64,000 nt of DNA, taken from NCBI GenBank assembly GCA_003342815.1, contig PTEX01000137.1, forward strand, positions 1,089,564-1,153,563, read 5' to 3'. The DNA comes from Eudromia elegans (Eukaryota > Chordata > Aves > Tinamiformes > Tinamidae). Position 1 is the first letter of the stretch. Every line of letters begins with the position of its first letter. Below the pieces are notes generated by a model. It did not search any database, was not told the origin of the DNA, and saw nothing but the letters and a program-made list of their open reading frames with translations. The position numbers were made by a program, and so were the translations under genes. Below are positions 36,551-48,472 of the stretch, one piece after another.

Positions 36551-39500
36551 AGATGGACTCTCAGCTAGACTCACACTATAGTGTTCTATAAGAACACCTT
36601 GTAGGCACATGAGAGGAAAATAGAGCAAACAGGGAAAAGGCGGCCATGGAAGCACCCCTCAGCAGAACTGCCCGGTGAAGGCAGTGAGCCGTGCGAGCAC
36701 CACAGCAGGGGCAAGCTGCTGTATAGCACAGGAAGGACATAACTGCTTCTCCCACACAGATGCTCGGAAATGCCGCTTGCAGTGAGATTTCAGGTAGCAC
36801 ATATTCCACTAATTACTGGCTTAAAGCAGTAAGTGTACATTGCTTGTCCTCAAAAAAATCTTAGCATGAACTCATTTGCCGAGTCAGAGTCCAAAGCTCG
36901 ATGACGTAGGGTTTCCTTTTCCAGAACAGGAGGAACTGACATTTTGTGGGTTATTTTGGATACAGAGCACAAGAAATCATGCTCTCCTTCATAAAAACTA
37001 ATGTGTGTGTGTTTTTTAAAAAAAATCACATAAACTAAGGCTTTCCTCTCTGAGGATAGGTAAAGTTAAACATACCACAGCTTAAGGAGATGGTTCTGCT
37101 GTATTCACAAATTGCCAAATAATAACTGTCAAATTATTGACAATTGTCAAATTGTCAATTATTATTGTCAAATAATAATTTGGATTTACCCAAATCATCC
37201 TCTATTGCATTGTAAGAACCACAGCTGAGACCAATTTCAACAGGTTTTTAACATATTCCTTTGTTGCTATGAAGTTATCAAAAATATATTTTGGCATACA
37301 TAGGAAATATTCATGAGCACAAAGTTTAGAAAATATTCAAACAATATGATTTGTTAACAGATCAATCCCATCTTTTTCTCTTCTTTTTACTATAACTTGT
37401 ACAGCTTCCCTGAACTGTACAATAAACTATTATGACAATCCCCCTAACAGATAGTTTCTGTGTCACCCTTAGCACTATGTGAAAAATGTGCAGATTATCT
37501 GAATTATGTCAGGCTATAAACTACTAAGCAGGCTGCTCATTGCCATACCAGACATACTTATCAATGTGTTACTGTGATGTTGTCTTTCTTGCAATAAGTT
37601 AATAAAAATAGGGTCGTTTTAAAATTGGGGAACAATAGCTACACATGGAGAATGACTAAATTATGTAGTAAAGGTAGCTGTCAGCTATGCATCTCAGATA
37701 AGATATTTTGAGAACAGACCTTCAGATGCTGCAGTGACAGAGAAGATGAGAGCCCTCCCTTGAAATCTTTGCCATTTATTAGGCTTGAGGAAGGCCACAC
37801 CACTTCTGCAGCATTGGGGATGGCTCACAGCTGACAGGAAAAGCAATGATGAGCATGAACTCTTCCTATCCTCAATCTTCTGTTACTCGACTTGCGCTAG
37901 GAAGAAGCTTTTGAAGAAAATCCCTTTGGAGGGAGGGAGCTTATGTTGAAATCTCCCTGCACATAGTGTGACTGACTATTCACCAAGGACAGAATATAAT
38001 TGTCGGCAGATCCCATGACCTCTGTCCAAAGACAGAGTTATTACAAAGCCTAGTCTGATATCCCAGTACAGTCTGTACAAACAACAAAATGGCAATAAAC
38101 TCAAGGCAGCTGTCAGACAGAGGTTCCAGCATGGCCAAAGAGAGATCCCACTCTTCAGCTTTCTTTATGTTGACAATGTAAGACTTTACATGACATAATA
38201 TCTATTCTTCACACTTTTGAGGCTGCAAAACAGAGCAAATATACCTAGAGATCACCTCTTAGTCTAACCCATCTAAATTGCTGGCTGAGGCATCTCTCTG
38301 TCTGCCTGGGGTAGAGGCATGGTGCAGCAGAAGAGTGATTTGGGTCCTACTGCAAGTTTCCCTTTGCACTCCTCCAATGTCTTCCTATTGTGGAGGAAGA
38401 AGTGGGCAGACAGGCCTATGCCTGCACAGATGAATATTGCCTTAACAAGAACAAAAACAAATCCCACCAGTTTGTCAGATTACTTCAGACATTTGACTGA
38501 ATGTCAAAAATGTCTCAATGAAACCTTTGGCCACCTGGAACCTATTCCCAGGCCCTCTTTTGAAAAAGAATAATGAAACTTTGTATTTAACTGCTTAATT
38601 TCAGGTTTCCTCAGATATGTGTTCAAATATGACTCAAAACAGTAAGACTTTGAACTGACTAATTTGAATCCAGAATAGTATCATTCTGAGTCCCGTTAGG
38701 ATTAGAATTTAAATCTTACATCCAGCTTTTCTGAGTGTTCCTAACGTCTCTCTGATAATTTCACAAATGACTGGAAGATGTGTCTCACACACCTATTTGG
38801 TTCATACCAGGTATCTCCATAGAACCAACCCGCTTTTGTCCAAGTGGATTTGGTTTGCAAATTGCTGACTTAAACAATGTGTGTGAGGCCATGGGTACTA
38901 TCAAGAAGCAGGACAATGTGATTCACATGCTGCTTGCAGATTTTCCACAATCTATTTGTATTGTAGAGCTCATTCTCTTTCGTATAGTTTGGATGAACAC
39001 TCGGAATAATGATTTGGTCTGTGTAACTGTTTTTTCCATTTCTGTCATTAAAGCTGCTTTCAGGGCAATGTGAAAACTGCAACAAAATTCCCACATCACA
39101 AATCACTGTAGTACTTAGTGTGCACTATATCAATAAAAAGATTAGCTTACTTATAGGAAAAGGATGACAAAGTCCACAATTGTCTAAGTCATGAGAAAAA
39201 TGAGGTTCTGTTTCAACTAAACTAGCTAGTAACAATGTCACATTTTAACCCTCCCCTCCTCGGGTACAGTAGAAGGCTTGGGAATGAATATTATCTTATG
39301 TACAGCATTAAATTAGTGCCATTAGCCTTGTAGATCAAGCCTTTGAAGTCAAGCAGACATTTTGCTATTGATTTCCATGGAGCCAGGATTTCATATTCGT
39401 TTCCACCGACTATTTATTTCAAACCATCATGAAAAAATTCTGCTTAGAAGCCCAGAAAAGAAATGTGAAACAGAAGGATATGGGAAGAGGAATTTCTCCC

Positions 39501-41049
39501 TTGGTGTGAATGCTGCATCTTCCAGTACCATTTCAACTGACAGAAATCTATATGGTCTCTGAGACAGCTCTACTGGGAGTAACAGAGGTATTTAAAATAC
39601 TTACAGAAATCAATTCTAATGGCTTTCCAGGAGTGGAGAAAGGAAGTGACAGTCAGATAAATGACTGAGGAAAAGTTGAAGCAAATAGAAATGGAGTTGG
39701 GTCAGGGGGGAAGAGGCTAAGCTTAAACCTGAAGCAGTACAAAGCTATAATGATGAAGCAAATCCAATACATATCCAATGCAAATCTAGGTCTTCAGGGT
39801 TCATCAAGTAATGGCTTGACGGAGCCAGGCAGAGGAGTTTGAGAGAGGGAGAATTCAGATTCTGTTCCCATTCAGAAAAAAAAAAAATTCCAGGTTCAAT
39901 GGTTTTATCAGTTAACCATTTCTAGGAATTCTATGATCTGATGGCTAATTTCCAAAAGGCCTGGTTTCTATCAATCAGAAATCATGTTCTGCATGAGAAA
40001 GAGAGAGCCAGGAAAGAAAAACATACCGGAAGTGGGGAATAGAGAAGCAATATCCCTGGCCAGGAACTGGTCACAATAAAATGCACAGTAAGGAGCTATA
40101 GATGCAGGGTTTTCAGGGGCTGCAAGTTAAATAAAAAAACACAGCAAACCCTCAGAGTTACGGACATGATTGCCAATGTGTAAGAATGGGGTGAAATGAT
40201 GTACGGTAAATGCAAGGCAAAAAAATGGTTCCTTAGAGCAAAGAATTTCCCACATAATTGTACCTGTGAGTACCCGTTACTCTAACAAATTGTAATAAAA
40301 CTGCTGAGAGATCAAACTGTAGCCTGAACAGTCCAGCTGCTTCTATGACAGCCCTATCAAGGCACATTAAACTGCAGGGCCAAACAAATCAAAAGATATG
40401 ACACAAAATTTTATTTCTGAATATAGAAAAGGAAAGATGTGTTTCATGAAAGCATGCAAGAATCTTACAGGATGTCCAAGAGGGTTTACATACAGTTTTC
40501 TATTCATTCTAAAAAAAAAAAATCAGTCCTTCTTCTCTGGTATTTCCATAGCCCCTGGGCTCATTTTTAATTTGTAACCAAGGACTCAAATTAGCTGGGA
40601 AGGGTCAAAACAGGAATTCTTATTTCTTTGTGCATTTCCTTCCAGTCAGCCTAGACAAACCCAAGTGGAATTCATTGTTTTAATGCAAAGAAAAGGAATG
40701 GCTTTTCATCTGTGTTCTTCCCTTGGAGGATTCTCACTGTGCAGCTCAGCATGTTACACAGCATCAGGCCCTCAGGTTCCTCAGTTATCTTCAGAAATGC
40801 ACACACAACTACAGAAATAATATCCCATTGCAGAAACAGCGATGAGAGGAAGGTCAAGTCTCAGAACAGTCACTGTCATTGAAGCGAAATTGAGGTGTCC
40901 CTTTCCTGCCCGCCTGACCTAACCCAGGTTCTGATTGCAGAAGTTCCCCAATGCTCAGTCATGAATAAAGCCAACATGAAGTGCGTTTTGCACATACATA
41001 GCACGGTCTGGTGCCAGATATTCTGAAACCAAGGTTCTAGTGTCGCAGG
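36551..41049. other. unique non-coding DNA
   Basis: About 4.5 kb without a recognised gene. It holds the AT-rich inverted repeat at 37115-37183 and short A-tracts near 39878 and 40512. Frames of 84-97 codons at 38319-38573 and 38780-39073 have no known family. Confidence 0.5.
37115..37183. repeat. AT-rich imperfect inverted repeat, about 69 bp
   Basis: The block begins CCAAATAATAA and ends AATAATTTGG. Its interior is built from repeated GTCAAATT, TTGACAATT and ATTGTCAAAT units on both strands, so the whole can fold into an imperfect hairpin. The repeated units suggest local templated duplication and inversion rather than an RNA gene. Confidence 0.75.
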
Positions 41050-41135
41050 GGGACAACTGCTTTCTGGCCTGAATCTCTGTGCCTTAGTTTTCCAACTGTA
41101 AAATGGGAAAATGTAAAATTGTAAAAATTACCCAT
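41050..41135 (+). mobile_element. MIR/CORE-SINE fragment, plus strand
   Basis: 'ctgaatctctgtgccttagt' followed by 'tttccaactgtaaaatggga' is a close match to the MIR segment 'cctctgtgcctcagtttcctcatctgtaaaatgggg'. MIR is an ancient amniote tRNA-derived SINE, so a bird copy is old. The 5' tRNA-like part is not recognisable here. Confidence 0.78.
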
Positions 41136-41297
41136 CAGGAGATCATTTTGTCCAACTTAAATCAAAACTGTTTGTGCACACTCACAATTTTCATTTCATT
41201 AGGAAAGCATAGGCATACTTGGTCATGAGATGTTTCATTTTGCCATGTTAAATATGAATTTGAAATAAAAAATAAAAACACAGCTGAAGTTTTCCAT

Positions 41298-41582
41298 TTA
41301 CCTTTTTTTCTTGGCAGAAACTATTCGGCATAAACTTGTAAATAGTTCTGCATCCGGAAACTGCATTGCAAAGAATGAATTATGCATGATAAAAATGAAT
41401 TTAATAACATTCTTACACTTTGCTTTGTATGAGGAGTTTTTCATCAGGGACCTTCTGGCAAAAGCAATAAAATACATTGGGCAGCATCCTAGTGGCACTG
41501 GGGCAGTCACCAGAGAGAGCTGGACTCCGTACTTGGATTTCAGCCACCTGAGACACTGAAGCAGCAGCAGCAAGATGTTCAT
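41298..41582. other. AT-rich segment open on both strands behind a strong acceptor-like site
   Basis: A pyrimidine tract ending 'ctttttttcttggcag' places a good splice acceptor at 41316-41317. The plus strand then stays open to 41559 (82 codons, no ATG start in frame at its beginning) and the minus strand is open across 41298-41582 (94 codons). That is unusual for DNA this AT-rich. The segment also has TTGCAAAG, TTATGCATGATAAAAATG and similar POU/homeodomain-like motifs, so a conserved non-coding element is the main alternative to an exon. I recognise no protein family. Confidence 0.3.
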
Positions 41583-44374
41583 CCTAATATGGAATAGGAG
41601 AGTCCAGGGCGTGCGGTGCTCTGCGTGAGGATGTCAGAAGAATGAGGGGATGGAGCAGTCTTTGCTTTGCTTCTCAAGGGAAATGCGCTATAGACCACTC
41701 AAGCCCGGGCTTGACCCCTTCTGCTCTGGCTTGCCTTTTCCTCAGTAGTCCCCTCTGGTCAAAGACCCTTCCCCACCATAGCTCCTACATGCTGGATTTG
41801 CAATGCCAGCATCTCCCATTTGAGCCTCCTGTCCAGTCTTTTCTTTCTTTCTGCTACTTCTCCTCTTTATCTAGGCATTTTTACTTGTCCTTGACTTGTT
41901 CCTTTAGAGACAGGATTTAGCTCTTCCCTTAGAAAAAGCTCACAGAGCTGTGCGTAAGGAGGGGAGGGATGAAACTCAAGAAAAGAAAATAGGGAGAATG
42001 CAGATGATTATGGGGACAACAGTGAGCATGTAGGAGGAGGGGGCATCTCTCCGACTAAGGCAGAGGATTAGAACAGCAACCCACATGGGACCAATGTCCT
42101 GAAAAAGTCCAGGTTTGGCTGTTGTCCAAGGACACAGTGTAGCAGCTATATGCACGGCTGAAGGAAAACACTCAAATAAAATAATTACTCTGTAGTTCTT
42201 TTTCTTTATTGAACACTTTTATTGTCTTGGGGACACATACAAGATCCTTTCTTCACCCCAAACTCCACTGCCCAGCTGGACCAGTGACCTGTCCTGCTTT
42301 TGGAGTCATGCTGAACATGTGGCTGAGTTTGCCCCTCCACTGAACCTCAGTTGTTCTGAAGCAGCCACATTGCTTTAAACCAGAGCTGAACTCTGCAGAG
42401 GCACCTCAGCTGTCCCCCATACCATTGCCCTGCCCTTGAGGGACCCCTTCCTGCTGCTCACATTTCTTCCAGCTCTCCTGCACCAGTCAACACCATCCCT
42501 AGGGTCACATGCTGGAAGCTGGAGGCAGAAGGGCATAGGGAAAGCAGACGTGAAGGAGGGAGCAGGAGTGCCACGACTGCTGAGCACTGCTGGAGCACAT
42601 GGGTCTGCCCCTTGCAAGGAAGACAGAGGTGGTGATCTGGTTGATGACATATCACCTGCACCAACAGACTCCAAGTGAAGGCTGAATTGCCCCCAGGGTT
42701 ACTTTCCACACTAGTAAGAAAGCGTTGTTGCTCCTGAGTGAGAGCCAAGGTGTGAACAGTGGTGCTGCCCAGGAACTTGGGTTGCAGCACAAGCTCAAAG
42801 CACTGCGACAAGGTGACAGACCCACCTTGCCAGTTTTGAAGCTGCCTGACTTGAATTGCCCCACATTCAACAGGCCCCTGGCCTCAACAAGGGACACTAA
42901 TGGACCATCATGGTATGCAGCCATCCACCTGCAGCCGTGCTCATCCCCTTGCTTCGTCCTGTTTCTTCCCACTTCTGCCAAAGTTTCCTTCTCGTCTTTC
43001 CTGCCTGCAAGTAGCTTCCCATCTCAGGCACCATGTGGACCTCACGGCCCCCATTGCAGCCCCTTGCCCAGCACAGCAGCACTCGCCCTGCCCTGTCTCA
43101 GTCTGGGAGCTTCCTCCTCCTCCTCCTCCTCCTGCCCTTGTGACACTCTGCATGCATGTGTGTGCACGTGTAACAGAGGGGACACAGACACCTGCACCAG
43201 ACAGGCAGGTCCCCTTGGATGCAGGTCCAGCGAGAAGCCATACAGCCAATTTGCAGATCACTTTGTCCTGCAGAACAGGGACACGAGGGATTCCATGCTG
43301 GCTTGGAGCTGAGTTGCTTGTTCTTTCAAGTAGCAAAACAATTCTTTTTTTCCTAGTATTTTTTTGCTCAGTGAGCTGAGTTGGTTTTGAAGAGACAATT
43401 TCTTCTATAGACAGCAAGTCGACTTGAGGCAAGCATTAGCAGAGGAAATACAAAAAACCAAATAAGTTATAAGCACGAAAAACAGCCCTATCATTCAAAC
43501 TGGGAGATGTCTAAACAGGTCTGCCACCCTCGCTGGTCACACAAGCAACAGCCCCAGCCCCGCTGGGTTTGCTATCAGCCTGGCTGCTCCCTATTGTTTG
43601 ACTTGGGATGTTTTTCCCCCGCCTCATGCATACCTTCTCAGGGGCTTTTAAAGGGACTTTATCAATGGCTTTTTTGGAAAGTCAAATAAATTATGTCAAT
43701 CAGCTCCCTTGGCCAGTTATTTAATGGCATTTTTGAAGAATTCCATTAGTTTCATTAAACATGATTAGTTTTCCATTTAGATATAATGTTCCCGTTCCAT
43801 ATAAGGGTCATATTTACTGATGCTATTTTGCTTCTAAGTTAGCTGGGTTCTCTGTGCTGGCAGTATGCGTGCCTGCGTACTTTGGCTGGGTTTAATTCAT
43901 ACAGTAATGAGGGCATGGTAAATACTTAGACAAATTAATAATGTAGCACTGGAGAGGAACAGGAGTCAGTTGATATTAATGCTAGTATGAAAACTTGAAT
44001 ACTGTCTAGAGCAGCAGACAAGATCATTTTTCTCATTGTCAGGAATAAAGGGAGATCAGCAAGGTCCATGTATAGATTGCAAAGGCTGACTTTAGAAACA
44101 CTGAATAATTTCAAGAAAAAGTCCTTATAGATCCTCCTCTTTAAAGAAATAATCAATGCTATTTCTGTTGTTCTGACTTGGTAAAGAAACTGGAGCTATG
44201 ACATTATCCCAGAGCTGTCAATTTATGTTGACAGACCTTGATGAGCGTAGTTACAGAGCACCTAACCCGAGCAGAAATTGAAGGGGAAAAGTCAAAATGA
44301 AAACCTAATATTGGAAAGAATTGATCAGCCTTCTTTCTTTTTCTCTCTGGAGCCTGCTCCAAGCTCATTTATTG
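41583..44374. other. non-coding DNA, C/T-rich patch at 42.4-43.4 kb
   Basis: No gene is recognised. From about 42375 to 43430 the sequence is GC-rich and C/T-skewed, with overlapping frames of up to 195 (plus) and 163 (minus) codons that resemble no family; the 195-codon frame includes a serine run encoded by the TCC array. 43680-43930 looks like conserved non-coding DNA (AT-rich, with TAATTA- and CATTAAA-type motifs), which needs an alignment to confirm. Confidence 0.45.
43112..43132. repeat. (TCC)7 microsatellite
   Basis: Seven TCC units in a C/T-rich patch. In the plus-strand frame it would encode a serine run; on the minus strand, glycine. Confidence 0.95.
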
Positions 44375-44640
44375 GAAAGACTGATGGCGGCGCGGAGCCT
44401 GCGGGACCGGTCCGGGCTCGCTGCGCAAGGCACTGAAATGATTCGGGGCTGTTGGACACCCGGGCGGGAGCGCGCTGCCCGTCCTGCCGGCGCGGCGCGG
44501 CGCGGCGCGGCGCTGCCTGCCAGCCGCGCACCCGAGGAGCCGCGCGGCCCCGCGGCCCGGCCGCGCGCTCCTGACGGCTGCGCAGGAGCCCCCGCCCGAT
44601 CGATAGCGCCGCTCCGCCGCTGCCCTGCCTGAGAGCTAAA
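44375..44640. promoter_or_regulatory. dense CpG island, candidate TATA-less promoter
   Basis: I count about 45 CpG dinucleotides in roughly 260 bp, in the middle of AT-rich DNA. It has a GGGCGGG Sp1-type box at 44462-44468 and no TATA box. This density is typical of an unmethylated CpG-island promoter. On the plus strand an ATGGCGGCGCGG start at 44384 opens 82 codons of alanine- and arginine-rich sequence ending at 44632. The minus strand is open for 110 codons (44325-44657). Neither resembles a known protein and I see no convincing splice donor inside. The island could be the promoter or first exon of an unannotated coding or non-coding gene, or an orphan island acting as an enhancer. The abrupt edges are notable. 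Confidence 0.6.
44488..44513. repeat. (CGCGG)n short tandem array inside the CpG island
   Basis: About four to five tandem copies of the 5-mer CGCGG. The array is made wholly of CpG-bearing units and is likely to vary in length between individuals. Confidence 0.93.
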
Positions 44641-45000
44641 GAGACCGGCTGGTGCATATGTGATGACTAGAATTTAATTATACATCAGATTGATTTTCAA
44701 TCAGAACTCCAAGGAGCCGCTTGCCAGAATTTCGAGTTCATGAGGAAAGCCCTGTGTCTCCTTTTTAAATTCTTTTCTCCCCGTATTCCTCCATGATGTG
44801 GAAAATTTTTCCAGCTCTCTACCTTCGACTCTCTGTCTGCGGATAAACAGCTTAAAAGTTTCCAGGGATAATAATGAGAAGATCAGCTCTATCTAAGACT
44901 GAACTTATTCAAAGCTGGAAGAGAGACTTTTAAGATGTAGAATAAAATTAAAAGGTCTAGCTGTAATGGCATTTTTTTTTGTCATTTCATGAAGGTTTCC
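44641..45000. promoter_or_regulatory. candidate conserved non-coding element beside the CpG island
   Basis: The sequence switches abruptly from CpG island to AT-rich DNA with clustered homeodomain-like motifs: AATTTAATTA at about 44671, and GATTGATTTTCAATC (44688-44702), a small palindrome resembling paired PBX/HOX-type sites. Adjacent to a CpG island, this is the typical setting of a developmental enhancer or promoter-proximal element. Conservation itself cannot be seen from one sequence. Confidence 0.3.
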
Positions 45001-46349
45001 CAGCACTGAGTTAAGAAGCAGAACTTACCTTTAAATCAAGAGTTTTTGTTGCTGGGCATAGCACCAAAGAAGGCTGAATTTACTCCAGACTTTAAAAATG
45101 GGAATGTGTGACTAATAAAATATTTTCATTTTATAAACCTATCTAAACCTAATCCCAGATGAAACTGAGAATATTCTTCACACAAGAGTAACCAAGTAAA
45201 GCAGAATCCAGAAGTTTTTATGAAATTCTATAGATCAGTTTCATTTCTTTTATAAATACTCTTACAGATAGCCATTAATATCAGGGATATTAATTGGGCT
45301 TTCAAGCAAATGCAAGCAGAATGTGAACTATACACAGTGTTCACAGTTGACAATTTGTAATGAAAAATTAGAAATGGACCTAGATTCATGGGAAAAAAAA
45401 AAAGAAAAAAAAGAAACTAGTTAAGTTTTCCTCCTGGTTCTAATCTGCCGCTTATTCCAAAATATAGAGATGAAGTTTGCCAGTAAACTCACAATGAAAT
45501 ATTTCTAATTTGAGTGATATAAAGTAGACACCTTCAGAAAATACAAAATGCCATGTAAAGCATTGGCTTGCAGCTTCCTTTGGTGTGTACTGAAGGAAAA
45601 CCCTGAGCAAAGGAATAAAGGACAGCAATAGGCTAGCACTAGAACGGGTTTGGGCTATATTTATGTTTTGTAGGATTGTTAACTCCACACTGCAACAGGC
45701 TTGAGAATGTCTTAGCTAATGGTGCAGACAAATGTGTGTGACCCAGTCCTCTCCATGCCCAACCGGGATGACTTGTTAGCTGCACTGGGCAGCCACAGAC
45801 TGGGGACCACCCCTAGAAGGGCACCAGGAGCATCTGCCCCATCAAGGGCATGGCCATGACAAACGTGCTGGGCTGCAGCCAAGCACCAGGGTTGCTCCCT
45901 CAGGAGCAGTACAAATATAGCAAAACCAGGCAAATGCATAAAACTTTTAGACTGTCTATCACTACATTATGACAGAAAATCCTGAATTCCAGAGCAAAAT
46001 TTGTGAATTTGAAAATTTGTGAATAATTTTAACCTTTTACTTTCAGAAAGCTGTTCCTAAAATAAAGATATGGTGAACAATAACTGAACGTGAGGTCATA
46101 CTTTAGTAAACTTACAAACAGTTCAACATATGCATTGCTTAAGTCCATTTGAGTAACCGTGTTTATATAATACATTTGTATGAAGATACTTTTCCTTAAA
46201 AACTTGCAGGAAAACCTTAACAATGTGTCTGGTAAAAAGTCCTGCTTTTTTCTCTTATCCACTCACAATTCAACTATTTTTTGAGACATCAAATCTACAG
46301 CATCCCATGACAAGTTCCACAGCTTAAACATGGTTTGCTTTGTTTGGTT
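45001..46349. other. unique non-coding DNA
   Basis: No gene is recognised. An A-rich run lies at about 45391-45415. A somewhat GC-richer patch at 45715-45910 has a 75-codon minus-strand frame without family resemblance. Confidence 0.5.
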
Positions 46350-46780
46350 TGACCCCACCACCTACTTCCCCCTCCTAATTTTGATGACAATCATGAATTT
46401 CATAAACTCTATTATACCACCCCCATTAACCTCTTTTCCAAAAAGAATAGTCCTAAATGATTTACTGTTTCTTGTTCAAGCATTTAATTAACCCAGTCTT
46501 CCTTCCACCTACGTTTTTCCGGCTTTATTCCTCCCATTTTGATAGGTAGGAGAACAGGTTTGCACATGATGTTCACAATTCAGGCACACCTTTTATTTCT
46601 AATATTAAATGCTGATAATTCCTGTTCTCTCTCTGCTCCTTTTCTAAACACTCCTAATTTTCTTTTCACTTTTTGTGCTTGCTCCTGTGCATTAAGTTGA
46701 TATCTAAATAAAACTATTTATTAGAACTAATTGTCCTAAGGAATATAGAGTAGTTCTAACAACTGACCTTATCCTGTTTC
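46350..46780 (-). mobile_element. ancient CR1-type LINE 3' region, minus strand
   Basis: Read on the plus strand, the text follows the antisense CR1 ORF2 C-terminus phrase by phrase. It runs from 'cctaattttgatgacaatc' and 'catgaatttcataaactct', through 'accacccccattaacctctt' and 'ttccaaaaagaatagtccta', to 'cacaattcaggcacaccttt' and 'gataattcctgttctctctc'. It ends at 'ttttgtgcttgctcctgtgc' and 'attaagttgatatctaaata'. The order and spacing are those of old CR1 elements shared by birds, crocodilians and turtles. Many substitutions leave no open frame. The left end, toward the element's 3' terminus, is approximate. Confidence 0.82.
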
Positions 46781-48447
46781 ATTATTTTCCACAAGAAATG
46801 CCCATATTTTCAGCTAGAAAGCATGCTCAACCTTAGCCTTTCACTATTGCCACAGAAAAACAGAAAAAAACTAAACAGCTCTGAAAGGACTTGGAACTAC
46901 TACTATGTGGTTCTTTTCTGCTGTACTCACAGCATTTATCTATAAAAAGCTGAACTTCTAAATACTTATTGTTTTCTCCATTGCTCCTTCCTGCATTTTG
47001 ATTTCAGAACAGACCCAACCAGCAAACAGGGCATATATCTGTAGCAGCCCCCTGGCAACCTCATAGTAGGTGACAATAGTCAGCATTATATCACCCAGCA
47101 TTATAGTTGGTGGTAAGTGCACATGGGATGGGGGTCTTGGCGCTGCAGCTGCAGGGGTTGAGTTACAGGAGCAACACACAGCCCCTGAGCAGGGGGAAAC
47201 GAAGAATAGGAACATCTTGTCTATGCCTGGGCATCTGAACACTACCAAGATCAGGTACACAAAGTTCATCTAATCAACAAAGTCTATCAGGAAGGTAGAC
47301 ATATGTGGCTGTAACAGATACTGGCCTTTTATGTGAAGGTGAGAAAAATTCACAATAGGTAGGGCTCAGATGAACTGAAGCCTTTGGGCCGTCACCACCG
47401 CTGCTTCAGAAGCCTCCGTTATCTCTTTTGCTGCTGTTTCTCAGATTTCCCTTGAAAGCTCAATTCGGGCTTTGACACAGGGGTACTAGAATGAAAATGG
47501 AAATTTGTAATGTGGTGGGGGTCACTAGAATACTCTCCGAAAGTAAATGAGACAAAAGGCAAATATAAATAAATTAACTTTACTGGGAGATTAAGAGCAC
47601 TTCACAACTACAGTCTAGCCCTTCTCCTGAGAAGCAGACTCACCCTTTCGGTCAGGATTTCCTGACATTGAGCACTCAGGGTGTGAGAAGGGGGCAGAAT
47701 AGTGACTGTATCATTAGGACTGTTGTAGAATCCCTCCCAAGGGACATTGTCATTCAGCATTCAAGTGCCAACTAGAATATTTTCTCACACAATCATAAAA
47801 CAAGGATTAAGAGAAAGGATTTCGCAATAAACAAGCCCTTGACGGTACAGGCAACAGAATATATCTGTATTTCATTTAATAGAGGATAGGACCAGGTACC
47901 TCCAGGTAGCCTCCAAAAAAAGAGCAGCTCTACAATGGCCATGTCATACATGTATGACTGGAACTGAAATTCAATATAAAGAGTCAAAAGGAGCTAGAGG
48001 AAGGTCAAGAACAGAATCACTTTTATTTAAATCCTCATGAGGTGATGTCTGTTTTCTTCAGAGAGGCTGCCAGTGTGTAAAATGCCTAGATTGCCATTTT
48101 CCCCTTATATAGAGGCTTCTAAAACTGCCTGTACTTTGGAAGGAGGGCTCTGGAGGCCACAGCTTTTTGAAACAGCTTTCAAAACTGTTTTTTACCTTCA
48201 ACACATTGCCAACTATGCTAACTGAGCCAAGCATCCAGTGCAGTAAAGCAAAGTGAGTTTGAGAGGACCTTGAGTTTCACTCCAGGACAAAAGCTCAATG
48301 CTCTTCAAGATAACTGCTAAAAGCTCCTATGGTGAAATAATGTCCAGTTTTAAGATGAGCATGATGCATCACACATGTTTAAAAAACGCCATCTAATTAT
48401 TCTAATCCTGAGTCTCTTAAATCTCCCTCATTTAAAATAAAATTCAC
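46781..48447. other. unique non-coding DNA
   Basis: No gene or repeat family is recognised. The 103- and 67-codon frames around 46958-47273 lie opposite each other over a small GC-richer patch and look like chance. Confidence 0.5.
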
Positions 48448-48472
48448 CAAATACAGCACAGTGCTGTATTTG
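48448..48472. repeat. 25-bp perfect palindrome
   Basis: Arms CAAATACAGCAC (48448-48459) and GTGCTGTATTTG (48461-48472) are exact reverse complements around a single A. A one-base centre is too tight for a microRNA hairpin but fits a dimeric protein-binding site or a cruciform. It is followed by a short direct repeat of GTGCTCAGTG-type sequence. Confidence 0.95.

Noticed and set aside
36248-36655. 135-codon minus-strand frame
   Set aside because: Its recognisable part is CR1 ORF2 C-terminus interrupted by the deletion; the rest is flanking sequence.
42725-43312. 195-codon plus-strand frame
   Set aside because: It lies in a C/T-skewed patch with a TCC array, overlaps long minus-strand frames and has no family resemblance.
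44625-44660. Minus-strand sequence sharing CCGGTCTCTTT with the 3' end of miR-128
   Set aside because: The seed half does not match and no hairpin arm is present, so this is a chance overlap.
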